The notes: a model not told the origin generated them from the sequence alone. Shown: positions 43,846 through 53,273, numbered from the stretch's first letter. The stretch is 64,000 bases of DNA from Ignavibacteriales bacterium (GCA_026390575.1 JAPLFR010000006.1:124001-188000); one strand, 5' to 3'. Translations and numbers: made by a program.

Positions 43846-44769
43846 TTATTTTACATAATCCATCATTCTGGAAACGATCCGATGAACTATTGCATCCGGC
43901 ACTCCATCCTTAAATTGAGATTGCAGCCGCATATCGCACATCTCATTCACATAATCTACAGTAACATATTTTCTCTCCGCAGTACAAACTAATTCTGTCG
44001 AAAAGAATTCGAGCTGGCAGACTGTATAAATACGTTTTGTGATTGTCGTAAGCTGTCCGACATCAAATTGCCGTTCTTCATCCTCATTCAAAACAGAATA
44101 AATGTGCGTGACATCATCCCACCAACAAGGAATAATATCACCGAACGCGTAGAACACACGGAACCATGCCCGCCGCCCGGCACATTCAATCGGTTTAATA
44201 GTTTCCTGTAAGAGATACTTGTCGCTTTTATGGGATTGTCGTGCTTCGATAATTTCCTTCAACGTTTCAGCCCCCATCACAACACCGATACCGCCGCCGG
44301 TTGTGTTTGCCGGTTTTATTATAAACGGCCGTCCGAGTTTTGCCAATTCGGTAATTGTAAGTTCCATTTCTTGTTTATGATTGTATGGAGAAACGATGAT
44401 AGTATAGGGAACCTCAATACCATGCGCAAGAAATTCGAGGTGCATCGTCGCTTTATCAGCAGCGCGGATTTGCAGATCATGAAGATTGATAGGACGCATT
44501 GAGGTTCCATCACCTGCACGAAATTGCTTGAGAATAAATCGCGCCAACGGTTGGAATGCATCGTCCTCATCTGAAGCCCGATCAAGGAAATAGCGAAATT
44601 GTAGTTTCTCTTTCTTGAGCATATTAAAAATTTCTTCTACATTTTCTGCACGGATTTCCAAAACCGACAGGTTATTCAGGCGAAACACTTCTTGTACAAG
44701 CTGTATAAACTCACGGTCAAACGCCCAATTCCAAGCAACAGCAAAATCATATTTCTTAGACAGTTCCAT
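43846..44769 (-). CDS. ATP-grasp domain protein of unknown substrate
   Basis: A ~307-residue cytosolic protein with an ATP-grasp core: the Lys-containing FIIKPANTTGGGIGVVMG, an LLQETIKPIE segment as the next nucleotide contact, and a C-terminal Mg-site like FFSTELVC...YVTVDYVNEMCDMRLQ (D and N ligands). Residues 1-100 form a pre-ATP-grasp-like alpha/beta lobe. ATG 44769 is chosen because the lobe's first strand (KYDFAVAWN) begins there; an upstream TTG at 44841 also stays open and would overlap the divergent lipoprotein gene. ATP-grasp enzymes ligate carboxylates to amines; no substrate is evident. Confidence 0.75.
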   Translation of the reverse strand: MELSKKYDFAVAWNWAFDREFIQLVQEVFRLNNLSVLEIRAENVEEIFNMLKKEKLQFRYFLDRASDEDDAFQPLARFILKQFRAGDGTSMRPINLHDLQIRAADKATMHLEFLAHGIEVPYTIIVSPYNHKQEMELTITELAKLGRPFIIKPANTTGGGIGVVMGAETLKEIIEARQSHKSDKYLLQETIKPIECAGRRAWFRVFYAFGDIIPCWWDDVTHIYSVLNEDEERQFDVGQLTTITKRIYTVCQLEFFSTELVCTAERKYVTVDYVNEMCDMRLQSQFKDGVPDAIVHRIVSRMMDYVK

Positions 44770-44855
44770 TATTATTTTAAGATAATCGCTTTCTACCTGC
44801 AAAACAAGGTGCCGATGCTTGTATGTGGCGCTCTGTTTCAATATATTTATATGTA

Positions 44856-46595
44856 ATGAATAACACTATTAAGTTTCTTATTTCCCTCACCTCCATCGTG
44901 GGGATTTTTTTTCTCTCAGGCTGCGCCACTTCACAGAAGACTTCTCGATCAACGCCCGCTGATCGCAGAGTCAATTTGCAGGAGCGCAAGATGATTGAAT
45001 TGCAGCGCGATCACGCACTTCAGCATTTTGTCGAAGGTGCCGCGTTGGATGCAAAAGGCTCTTTCGCCGAAGCCATTCTCGAATACCAAGAAGCGCTGCA
45101 ATCAGATCCAAATGCCTCCATCTACTTTGCCATCTCCAGGGATTATTTACTCTTGAACAAGTTCGATCGTGCCGTTGAAGCAGCCGGCGAAGCTGTTCGG
45201 TTAGAACCGCAGAACATTTCGTACCGCGAAAATCTTGGCACAATTTATTTCAATGCCTCTCGAGTAGATTTAGCCATCCATGAATATGAAGAGATTGTCA
45301 GGATTGATTCCAATGCCACTGCCGCATGGATTGCATTAGCAAATCTCTACCAACAAATACGGCCGCTCAAAGCATTGGAGATTTACGAAAAGATGCTTGA
45401 GCGTAACGGTGAGCAGTTGGATATCCTCTTCCAGTGTGCTCAGCTTTATAGTGCGATCGGACGGTTTGATGAAGCTGCGACAAAGTACAAGCGAATGCTT
45501 GAGCTCGATCCAACCAACAAGCCGCTCCAAAAACAACTTGCAGAAACATTTGCGAAAAGCGGAAAATTAGATCAGGCGCGTTCGATCCTTGAAACAATGG
45601 TCGAATCCGATTCTTCCGATGCAGAAGTTGTTGCTACACTCGCAGATGTTTATTTAGATCAGAAACGATTTCAAAATGCGATTGATCTCTATGAAAAATT
45701 ATTAAACCGTGGGATAAAAAACACAGGGATCAAATTACGGATCGCGTTAGGATTCTTTGGGTTAACAGAACACGACTCAACGTTGATTCAAAAAGCACAG
45801 GGATTGTTTGAAGATCTGCACAAGGAAATCCCCAACGATTGGCGACCGTGCTGGTATCTTGGCGCCCTTGCTGCTAACCAGCACAAAGATTCGCTTGCCG
45901 GTACATACTTTGAGCAAGTAACAAAGTTGGAAGAACATCATGCAGACGCATGGTGGTTTTTAGGTTCTTCGTTATTCGAACAAGGGAAATACAATAAACT
46001 GCTTGAAGAGATGGAACAAGCACAGAAGGTGCTTCCCAACGATTTTCGTTTTTATCTGCTTCAAGGACTTGCACTTACGCGCATGGAGAAACAGGAAGAT
46101 GCCGTACCGCCATTAAAGAAAGCGTATATACTGAATCCCAAGGATCTTAACACACTCAGTTCACTTGCCCTCACGTTAGATGGATTACATCGCTATCAGG
46201 AAAGCGACAGTTTGTACGAAGAAGGATTAAAGTTGGATCCGAAGTCTGCGCTGCTTCTCAATAATTATGGATACAGTCTTGCTGAACGCGGACTTCAACT
46301 TAGGCGCGCCTTAGAAATGTCAAAGCAAGCAGTAACTGCTGAACCGGATAATTCCGCTTACCTCGATACCTATGGCTGGATTTTCTTCCGGTTGAAAAAT
46401 TACAAGGATGCCGCTGGGTACATAGAAAAATCCGTCGCAACCGGCAAAGCAAGTGCCGTTGTTCACGAACATCTTGGCGATGTGTATCTCAAACTCGGGC
46501 GGAAAGAACAGGCAATCGAGTTGTGGAAGAAAGCACTGGAGATGGATCCAAAGAACGAGGCGGTAAAAGAAAAAATTCTCCATGGAGCTATCTGA
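44856..46595 (+). CDS. TPR-repeat outer-membrane-type lipoprotein
   Basis: A 579-residue lipoprotein. The signal MNNTIKFLISLTSIVGIFFLSGC has a clean lipobox. The rest is ~13-15 TPR units, for example AEAILEYQEALQSDPNASIYFAIS, FDRAVEAAGEAVRLEPQN, and a late ALEMSKQAVTAEPDNSAYLDTYGW. No ribosome site is evident upstream of ATG 44856; the 12-codon-longer start at 44823 would spoil the signal peptide. The stop overlaps the start of the DUF4292 gene by 1 nt (TGATG), and that gene overlaps the EnvC-like gene, so the three form a coupled envelope operon. The partners are not known. Confidence 0.85.
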   Translation: MNNTIKFLISLTSIVGIFFLSGCATSQKTSRSTPADRRVNLQERKMIELQRDHALQHFVEGAALDAKGSFAEAILEYQEALQSDPNASIYFAISRDYLLLNKFDRAVEAAGEAVRLEPQNISYRENLGTIYFNASRVDLAIHEYEEIVRIDSNATAAWIALANLYQQIRPLKALEIYEKMLERNGEQLDILFQCAQLYSAIGRFDEAATKYKRMLELDPTNKPLQKQLAETFAKSGKLDQARSILETMVESDSSDAEVVATLADVYLDQKRFQNAIDLYEKLLNRGIKNTGIKLRIALGFFGLTEHDSTLIQKAQGLFEDLHKEIPNDWRPCWYLGALAANQHKDSLAGTYFEQVTKLEEHHADAWWFLGSSLFEQGKYNKLLEEMEQAQKVLPNDFRFYLLQGLALTRMEKQEDAVPPLKKAYILNPKDLNTLSSLALTLDGLHRYQESDSLYEEGLKLDPKSALLLNNYGYSLAERGLQLRRALEMSKQAVTAEPDNSAYLDTYGWIFFRLKNYKDAAGYIEKSVATGKASAVVHEHLGDVYLKLGRKEQAIELWKKALEMDPKNEAVKEKILHGAI

Positions 46596-47368
46596 TGTTC
46601 CGATTTTCTATCTTCCTACTTTGCTTTTCTCTCCTTACACTCATTGGATGCCGGACAACAAGACCGCTCAACCTCGGCGATCGCCCCGTTTCCTATTTAG
46701 AAGTTCAGGAAATCACGCGCAGTCATCACGCGCACATTCACTCGATGACGGGCGAAGGACGAATTTCCGTTGAGACACCGGAAATCGCGCAAAGTGGATC
46801 ATTTACGTTAACACTCCAAAAACCCGACTCCGTGCTTATTAATCTTCAGGGACCATTCGGCATTAAAGTTGGATCAGCACTCGTCACGAGAACGGGATTC
46901 CTCTTCTATAATAGTCTGGAAAATAAACTCATCACCGGATTATCCAGTGTAGAAAACTTGAATCGCATTCTTCATGTTCAACTAAGTTTTGATGATTTGT
47001 TGAATTTATTTGCAGGCGGAGCATTCCTTGAAAACGATTTTCACGCCCCCGACGAAACATACATAGAAAACGACCAGTGTGTGTTCGTCTTTACTTCCTC
47101 TAAAACGAGTCGGAAGTATTGGATTGATCCGACGACATTGTACATTCAGAAAGTTCAATTTCTGGATCAAAGCGGAAAGCTGGCACTTGAGCAGACATTC
47201 AATAACTTCGAGGACGTCAATGGATTTGCGATGCCTTATACCATTCGCGTCATTCAACCAAAGACGCGGCAGAGGCTTACTTTTACATATTCTGAAATTC
47301 TGGTGAACACAGAACAACTTCACTTCACTTTCACAATTCCATCTAACGCCGAACGAATTCACTGGTAA
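46595..47368 (+). CDS. DUF4292 lipoprotein (LolA/LolB-like)
   Basis: A 257-residue lipoprotein with signal MFRFSIFLLCFSLLTLIGC. The mature part matches DUF4292: HIHSMTGEGRISVETPEIAQSGSFTLTLQKPDSVLINLQGPFGIKVGSALVT, then YWIDPTTLYIQKVQFLDQ and MPYTIRVIQP. The fold resembles LolA/LolB, which carry lipoproteins to the outer membrane, so a lipid- or lipoprotein-binding role is plausible but not shown. Its start overlaps the TPR gene and its stop overlaps the next start (TAATG). Confidence 0.85.
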   Translation: MFRFSIFLLCFSLLTLIGCRTTRPLNLGDRPVSYLEVQEITRSHHAHIHSMTGEGRISVETPEIAQSGSFTLTLQKPDSVLINLQGPFGIKVGSALVTRTGFLFYNSLENKLITGLSSVENLNRILHVQLSFDDLLNLFAGGAFLENDFHAPDETYIENDQCVFVFTSSKTSRKYWIDPTTLYIQKVQFLDQSGKLALEQTFNNFEDVNGFAMPYTIRVIQPKTRQRLTFTYSEILVNTEQLHFTFTIPSNAERIHW

Positions 47369-48639
47369 TGCGTATTCTTTCTCGTATTCTTATCCTCTCA
47401 CTGTTCATGGTTTTCGCACTTCCTGCGATTGCACAACGAACCAATAAAGAAATTAAGCAGAGGGAAAACGAGTTACAGAAACTTCGTAACGATATTCAGG
47501 CCTATGAAAAAAAAGTAAATGATAGCGAAAAAAAAGAAAAAATAACGCTGGATCGACTTGATGACCTCGAACACAATTCTGTTCTCATCCGACAATTGAT
47601 TCAGAAACTTCGGGAGGAAGAACTCAGCATGACAGGAGAGATCGACACCGCCAAGAGTGCTATTGCCAATTTAGAAGGACAACTTCAGTTTTTAAAATCG
47701 CATTACGCTAATTATGTCCGGTCGGTATATAAAAATGGACGTGTGTATGATGTCGAACTCCTCTTCTCATCAAAATCCATTAATCAGCTTTCTATTCGCA
47801 TTCAATATTTAAAAAAATTCTCTGATCAACGCGCCAAAGACCTGCAGAGTATAAGCGAAAATAAAGCTACTTTGGAGCAAAAAAACGAGCAGCTCCAAAT
47901 AAAACTGCAAAGAGAGCGGCAGCTGCTTTCTGAAAAAACACGCGAAGAAGGAAACTTAAAGAGGACATTTTCACAGCGGCAAATGGTGCTGAAGAAAATA
48001 CGTAAGAATAAACAGACGTATCAGAAGGAATTGATACGAAAAACAGAAGCCTCCAAGAAAATTGAGAATCTCATTGCAGAATTAATTGAGAAAGAACGAA
48101 TACGAAAAGAACGCGAAGAAACCGAAAGACGCGAGCGGTTGGCCGCAGAAGCTCGAGAGCGCGAACTGAAGAGAACAGCAACGCCGCCAGCACCGTTCAC
48201 ACCGCAGCCAGTCGACACAAAAGCAGTATTGGCATTCGAGCGGCGACGAGGAAAACTCCGCTGGCCAGTAGCACACGGAACAGTTCAGACCCCTTTCGGG
48301 AACCAAACTCATCCGGTCTTGAAAACAATTACACAAAACACTGGTATCGATATCGCAACACCATCTGGTTCAGATGTCTATGCCGTTGCAGATGGTGAAG
48401 TAGCGGTGATGTCATTCATTCCGGGATTTGGTAACGTGCTCATCCTGAACCACAGCAACGGTTTCCGCACAGTGTATGCGCATCTCTCGGATATTACGGT
48501 TTCGGAGTCTCAGCGCGTTACAGAAGGAACAATCATAGCAAAAAGTGGCGACACTGTCGTGGGTGCAATTCTTCATTTTGAAATTTGGAAAGAACGGGAA
48601 AAACAAAACCCTGAATGGTGGTTAGTGCACCGCCGGTGA
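47368..48639 (+). CDS. EnvC-like murein hydrolase activator (degenerate M23/LytM)
   Basis: A 423-residue secreted protein with a signal peptide (LILSLFMVFALPAIAQ). Residues ~22-260 are coiled coil (EIKQRENELQKLRNDIQAYEKKV..., KERIRKEREETERRERLAAEARER). The C-terminal M23 domain covers ~295-423. Its zinc site is incomplete: the HxxxD motif reads NTGID (Asn for His), and the HxH motif reads ILHFE (first His lost), while YAHLS is kept. This is typical of EnvC-type activators, which switch on amidases at division rather than cleave peptides. It would act in the periplasm. Third gene of the coupled TPR/DUF4292 unit. Confidence 0.85.
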   Translation: MRILSRILILSLFMVFALPAIAQRTNKEIKQRENELQKLRNDIQAYEKKVNDSEKKEKITLDRLDDLEHNSVLIRQLIQKLREEELSMTGEIDTAKSAIANLEGQLQFLKSHYANYVRSVYKNGRVYDVELLFSSKSINQLSIRIQYLKKFSDQRAKDLQSISENKATLEQKNEQLQIKLQRERQLLSEKTREEGNLKRTFSQRQMVLKKIRKNKQTYQKELIRKTEASKKIENLIAELIEKERIRKEREETERRERLAAEARERELKRTATPPAPFTPQPVDTKAVLAFERRRGKLRWPVAHGTVQTPFGNQTHPVLKTITQNTGIDIATPSGSDVYAVADGEVAVMSFIPGFGNVLILNHSNGFRTVYAHLSDITVSESQRVTEGTIIAKSGDTVVGAILHFEIWKEREKQNPEWWLVHRR

Positions 48640-48836
48640 CCGTACAGAACAAAGAGAAGAATTGCAGAAGTTATACTCGCATCAAAAATAATGCTTGCTG
48701 GAATACATCATGTATTCAGATTATCTTTGCAGCTAATTATCGTCAAAGGTGATTTTGAATAAACTATACCGAGCATCAAACAAATTTTACATCGATTTGA
48801 ATTCATTCAATTCGCTCTATCAAAATGAAGACAATG

Positions 48837-48865
48837 TTGATTTCACTGCTAATTTTGCTTATAAT
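48837..48865 (+). promoter_or_regulatory. Sigma70-type promoter of tRNA-Pro
   Basis: TTGATT (48837-48842) and TATAAT (48860-48865) are separated by 17 bp and lie 20 bp before the tRNA 5' end. The -10 is a perfect match and the -35 is 4 of 6. The rest of the 48640-48836 gap has only a 17-bp palindrome at 48701-48717. Confidence 0.65.
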
Positions 48866-48885
48866 GTATTGATTAAATAGAAATT

Positions 48886-48960
48886 CGGGGTGTGGCTCAG
48901 CCCGGTTAGAGCGCCTGCCTTGGGCGCAGGAGGCCGGAGGTTCGAATCCTCTCACCCCGA
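48886..48960 (+). tRNA. tRNA-Pro (anticodon TGG)
   Basis: A 75-nt cloverleaf. The acceptor CGGGGTG pairs with CACCCCG and the discriminator base is A; the anticodon stem CCTGC/GCAGG holds the loop CTTGGGC with anticodon TGG; the T arm is CGGAGGTTCGAATCCTCTC-like. CCA is not encoded (CTT follows). Confidence 0.96.
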
Positions 48961-49153
48961 CTTGTTCTTTTTATTTTAATAGTTTAACAGATTCGCTGAT
49001 ATAACGGCGTTCCTAAGACAACCTCATACTATGCCGTCATTTTTCCAGTTAATAATTTGTTTTATTGACAATAATTTGGAAATTATCTACCATGAGATGC
49101 CGAAGTGGGTTTTATTTGACAGATAATAAAGTCTCCTCGATAAGGTGCGAGTA

Positions 49154-51856
49154 ATGGCAAAAGCTTCAGATTCTCCAAGAAGCGCTGAACAGTTAAAAGA
49201 AGTTGCAATATTCCTCAAGCAAGCTGACAAACTTGTGAGGGAAGGTAACTATACCACCGCACTTGAAGAAATTGCCAAGGCGCGTGGAAGAGATCCAAGG
49301 AATCTGTACGCTCTCGCGTACGAAGAACGTGTACGTTCACTTGTCGCTGCACAAAAAGAGAAAAAGCCAGAGCTCGATGATGGCGCGCCTCCACAGCCAG
49401 TAGAACCGCCGCCAATGTCGGCTACCCTCGAACACATTTCTAATCTTGCCATCGTAGAGGCACAACGATCTGCCGCTGTAGCTGCCAAACAAGAACAAGA
49501 TGTGGCTCTCCGCAAAAAGGAGGATGACGAACGCCGAAGGAATGAAGAACTCCGTCACCAAGCCATCGAATCGAAAATTATCGTCTTTCTTGATCGTTCA
49601 AAGGATTATTTAGGAAAGGGAGATTTTAACCGCGCTCTTGATGAAGTAGCTCGCGCGTACCTGCTGGATCCCGCCAATGACAAAATTCATGCAGCGGAGA
49701 ACCAAATCAGGAAATCGCAAGAAGAAACACGCTTACGTGTTGACCAAGAACGGCTCCAGAAACAACAAGAAGATAACCAGAAGCGCCAGGAGCTTCTCAA
49801 AGCTCAAGTGCTGCGCATGCAACAGGAGAAAGAAGAAAAGCGCCGCAGAGAAGAAGAAGCCCGCAATCAAGCACAACAACAAAAAATTTCCCAATATTTA
49901 AACCGCGCGCAAGAATTCTTGAACAACGGCAGGCTTGACGAAGCATTGAGCGAATTAGCATTTGTCGTGGTGGTGGATCCGCTGAACGAGGAAGTCCTCA
50001 GTTTGGAGCGAAAAATTCGTGACGCACAAGAGCGGGAACAGAGCGAGCAATTGGAGCAGTATCGCCGTCGCGAAGAGGAACAGCGTAAAAAACGTGAAGC
50101 AATTATCACCGCCATTCAGAAACACATAGAAAACGCCGATCTTCTCGCCGGTCAACAAAAGTGGTCAGAGGCATTGCGGGTTATTACGCGAGCGTATGTG
50201 TTGGATCCCATGAACGACGCTTTGCAGGCATGCGAGAAACGCATTCAGACGGCTCAGGAAGAAGCATTGCGCATTGCCGAAGAACAACGTCAAGTATCGG
50301 AAGAATCTGTGCGCCGTCGGCAGGAGGAAGAGCTTCGCCAGCTCGAGCAAGCAGAACGCGAACGTGCTATGCTTGGCGAAAGCGCAGAAACAGAAGCGAA
50401 ACGCCGTGCCGACAAAGAGAAAGTTTTCCTCTACCTTACTAAAGCCCGCGGATATATGTCCGACGGAAGGTACGAAGACGCCCTTGGCGAAGTTGCACTC
50501 GCCTTTATTGTCAATCCGTTTGATGAAGATGTGAAACGGATGGAACATGAAATTATTACATCGCAGAACCAGAAAAAGGCGCAAGAGACTGCAACGGCAG
50601 AAGAAAATGCAGCGGCCATGCCCGCTGATGAAACCGGAGAGCAGATTTTCAAGCATCTTGCAGCAGCATCACAGTACGCCTCTGAATATGAATACAGCAA
50701 AGCGCTTGACGAAGTTGCCAAAGCATTTCTGCTGGATCCATTGAGTGAAGCAGTGCAAAAATATGAATTTCAACTTCAAAACGAATTTCACGAGCACCAG
50801 GAAAAACAACACAAGAAGCAAGAAGAGGAATCTCGGCAAAACGCACTCAATAAGCATAAAACACGCGCGAGGGAATTTCTTGACCGTGAAGCTTTTGATG
50901 AAGCACTTACCGAAGTCATAGAAGGATATTCGTACGATCCGGACAGTTCAGAACTCCGGGCACTTGAACAGCAGATACAGGACGCACATCAACAATGGCA
51001 AGAGAAACTCGCTCAAGAAGAAAAGAATACAAAAATAGAAGACTTTGTCTTAAAAGCGAAAGAGTACCTGAACAAGGAATTATTTGAAGATGCCCTCAAG
51101 ACCATTACCGAAGCGATTGTACTCGATCCGGAACGCGACACACTGAAAGCAATTGAAGCAGAAATCGAAAAGGCACAACAAGCATTTGAAAAACGGAAAC
51201 AGACTGAAGAGAATAATAAAGTCATCCAGAAACATCTTTTCCGCGCAAAGGAGTGCAGAGTTCTCCGAAGTTATGAAGAAGCTCTTTCGGAAATAGATCA
51301 AGCGCTCGTCATTGATCCTTCGCGCGAAGATTTACTCGATCTCAAAAATCAAACACAGCAAGACTTAGCTGATTGGCAATCACAAAAAGATCAGAATGCT
51401 CATCAGGAATCACTCAAACAGCATCTGCGTCAAGCACGTGAGTATCTTGCCAAGAAAGTGTACGATGAAGCGCTGATGGAAATTGCTCTTGGAATGACAA
51501 TTGATCAAGAGAATGCAGAATTAAAAACTCTCGAAGAAGACATCGTGAAAGCTCAAGCTGATGCTGAGATCGCCGAATTAGAAATGACAGAAGGAACAAC
51601 TGATTCAACCATTAAGGATGAAGAACGGGATCAGTTGATATGGATTCATCTGAGGGCGGCAGACGAGCTTCAGAAACAAAAGGAGTTTGCACAAGCGCTT
51701 GATGAGTTGGCAAAAGCTTATGTCATCGACCCATTGAACAAGGAAGTGAAGAAAGCAGAAATTCGAATACGGCAGAACGAGATTCGTCATGCGCAGCAAA
51801 CTGGTCAAACGCTAAAGTTAGTCTACCCGAATGAAAAAGCGATGGGTGGAAGCTGA
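49154..51856 (+). CDS. Cytosolic protein of eleven TPR-like/coiled-coil repeats
   Basis: A ~900-residue soluble protein with no signal peptide or membrane segment. It contains eleven copies of a ~55-residue helical repeat with the consensus A.(E/D)(Y/F)L....(Y/F)(D/E)EAL.E(I/V)A.A...DP.N..(V/A)..LE..I..AQ, at residues ~15-70, 140-195, 245-298, 320-375, 423-478, 500-553, 567-618, 630-683, 692-745, 755-805 and 828-880. Between them are Gln/Glu/Arg-rich coiled-coil linkers. ATG 49154 is used (AAGG 8 nt upstream); an in-frame GTG lies at 49145. The next gene, 27 bp on, encodes a TonB-like protein with the same repeat. The protein looks like a long scaffold; its function is unknown. Confidence 0.85.
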   Translation: MAKASDSPRSAEQLKEVAIFLKQADKLVREGNYTTALEEIAKARGRDPRNLYALAYEERVRSLVAAQKEKKPELDDGAPPQPVEPPPMSATLEHISNLAIVEAQRSAAVAAKQEQDVALRKKEDDERRRNEELRHQAIESKIIVFLDRSKDYLGKGDFNRALDEVARAYLLDPANDKIHAAENQIRKSQEETRLRVDQERLQKQQEDNQKRQELLKAQVLRMQQEKEEKRRREEEARNQAQQQKISQYLNRAQEFLNNGRLDEALSELAFVVVVDPLNEEVLSLERKIRDAQEREQSEQLEQYRRREEEQRKKREAIITAIQKHIENADLLAGQQKWSEALRVITRAYVLDPMNDALQACEKRIQTAQEEALRIAEEQRQVSEESVRRRQEEELRQLEQAERERAMLGESAETEAKRRADKEKVFLYLTKARGYMSDGRYEDALGEVALAFIVNPFDEDVKRMEHEIITSQNQKKAQETATAEENAAAMPADETGEQIFKHLAAASQYASEYEYSKALDEVAKAFLLDPLSEAVQKYEFQLQNEFHEHQEKQHKKQEEESRQNALNKHKTRAREFLDREAFDEALTEVIEGYSYDPDSSELRALEQQIQDAHQQWQEKLAQEEKNTKIEDFVLKAKEYLNKELFEDALKTITEAIVLDPERDTLKAIEAEIEKAQQAFEKRKQTEENNKVIQKHLFRAKECRVLRSYEEALSEIDQALVIDPSREDLLDLKNQTQQDLADWQSQKDQNAHQESLKQHLRQAREYLAKKVYDEALMEIALGMTIDQENAELKTLEEDIVKAQADAEIAELEMTEGTTDSTIKDEERDQLIWIHLRAADELQKQKEFAQALDELAKAYVIDPLNKEVKKAEIRIRQNEIRHAQQTGQTLKLVYPNEKAMGGS

Positions 51857-51883
51857 TAAAAGCACTCACAACGAGACGGCAGC

Positions 51884-53194
51884 ATGGAACCGCAAGAAAA
51901 AATAGATACACAGCAATTTATCATCGACCGATTGCAGGATATTCACCGTAAAGCAGAAGCAAGTAATTTTGCCGAAGCTTTGACGGCTATGAAAGAGGTA
52001 AAGGCAGCGGATGCGAAGAACATATACCTCATCGCTATTGAAAAACAAATTGCTAAATTAAACGATCCTTCACTTCAAGCAGAAAACCGCACAGCAATAA
52101 TCAAATCGCTTCCCCCCATGATTGATCGCGCTATCAGCGATGTCCAACGCCGTGCAGTTGTTCCAAAAGAAGATTCACAAAAAGTACAAAAAGAAGCGGC
52201 GCTTGAAAAATTAAAAAGCCAGTACTTTCAGCGTTCCGATGACTATGTAGAGAAGAAGGAATATCAGCGCGCCCTTGAAGAGATCCGGCGCATTTATATC
52301 ATCGAACCGGGAAGTGTTGTTGCAAAAGAATATGAGAAAAAAATTGAGCAACTCGCCGCTCTGCAAATACGTGGAGAGTCTCCGGCACCACAGGAAGAAG
52401 TAGTAAAGGAAAGCAAGACCACCATTCCTATTGCTGAAGCACGAGAAGAAGAAGATAAACCTGCCGCTAAATCTAATAAACCAAAGATACTCATTATGGC
52501 AGCGGCAGCAGTTGTTATTCTCTTAGTGGGAACTTGGTTTATTCTTTCAAAAAATTCCGCAAGCAAACCGAGTGAGCAACTAACAGTGCAGCAGCCTCCT
52601 GTCTCGCAGGAAAGTGCAACACCGACACTACCCACGACGACGACTTCTACTCCCCAATCTGGAAACGAACCTGCTCCAATCGCGGAGAAATCGAAAGAGC
52701 CGGCGAAAGTTCAAAAGACAACACCCGAGATAAAAAAACCTGTTACTTCAGAGCAAAAACCTGTCCAGACACCTGCAACAACGCAGCCAATACGCACTCA
52801 GACACAACCGGCCCAACAGCCATCACAACAGCCAGTTGTGAACACTCCATCAACGCAACCACCGGCTCAACAACAGACCAAACCAGCAGAAAGCACACCT
52901 GCACCAATGCCATTTGTTGCCATTGAATCTCAACCGGAATTTATCCATCGTGAACCGGCAGTATATCCAGAAATTGCAAAAAAAATGGGACTCCAGGGCA
53001 GGGTAACTGTTGAAGTAACTATCGATGCACAGGGTAAACCAATTCAAGCAAAGGTTGTTAAAAGTGCCAGCGATGTTTTTAATGAAGCCGCGGTTGAAGC
53101 TGTTATGAAGTACACTTTTAAACCAGCCATGATGTCTACAGGTCCTGTAAGTTCAAAAATCATGATACCAATTGACTTTCGCATGTCACGTTGA
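51884..53194 (+). CDS. TonB-like protein with cytosolic repeat domain
   Basis: A 436-residue protein with unusual topology. Residues 1-150 hold two repeats of the same type as the upstream protein (FAEALTAMKEVKAADAKNIYLIAIEKQI and YQRALEEIRRIYIIEPGSVVAKEYEKKI). The single membrane helix comes only at ~201-222 (ILIMAAAAVVILLVGTWFIL). A Pro/Gln/Thr-rich periplasmic linker (~225-345) and a TonB C-terminal domain (~353-434: YPEIAKKMGLQGRVTVEVTIDAQGKPIQAKVVKS... FKPAMM) follow. Ordinary TonB has only a short N-terminal tail before its helix. No exbB or exbD is adjacent. It is probably co-transcribed with the repeat scaffold gene. Confidence 0.88.
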   Translation: MEPQEKIDTQQFIIDRLQDIHRKAEASNFAEALTAMKEVKAADAKNIYLIAIEKQIAKLNDPSLQAENRTAIIKSLPPMIDRAISDVQRRAVVPKEDSQKVQKEAALEKLKSQYFQRSDDYVEKKEYQRALEEIRRIYIIEPGSVVAKEYEKKIEQLAALQIRGESPAPQEEVVKESKTTIPIAEAREEEDKPAAKSNKPKILIMAAAAVVILLVGTWFILSKNSASKPSEQLTVQQPPVSQESATPTLPTTTTSTPQSGNEPAPIAEKSKEPAKVQKTTPEIKKPVTSEQKPVQTPATTQPIRTQTQPAQQPSQQPVVNTPSTQPPAQQQTKPAESTPAPMPFVAIESQPEFIHREPAVYPEIAKKMGLQGRVTVEVTIDAQGKPIQAKVVKSASDVFNEAAVEAVMKYTFKPAMMSTGPVSSKIMIPIDFRMSR

Positions 53195-53219
53195 ACTTCT
53201 GCCATTCAAGTGAGAACAA

Positions 53220-53257
53220 AAAAAGGATTCTTTTCTATGTGGAAAAGAATCCTTTTT
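53220..53257. terminator. Bidirectional terminator between the tonB-like and RND genes
   Basis: A 16-bp perfect stem AAAAAGGATTCTTTTC/GAAAAGAATCCTTTTT with a 6-nt loop. It has T-runs on both strands and lies between converging genes. Confidence 0.85.
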
Positions 53258-53273
53258 ATTTTGCAGCATTTTC

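Noticed and set aside
47368-48639. Active M23 metallopeptidase
   Set aside because: Two of the usual zinc ligands are replaced (NTGID, ILHFE), as in EnvC-type activators.
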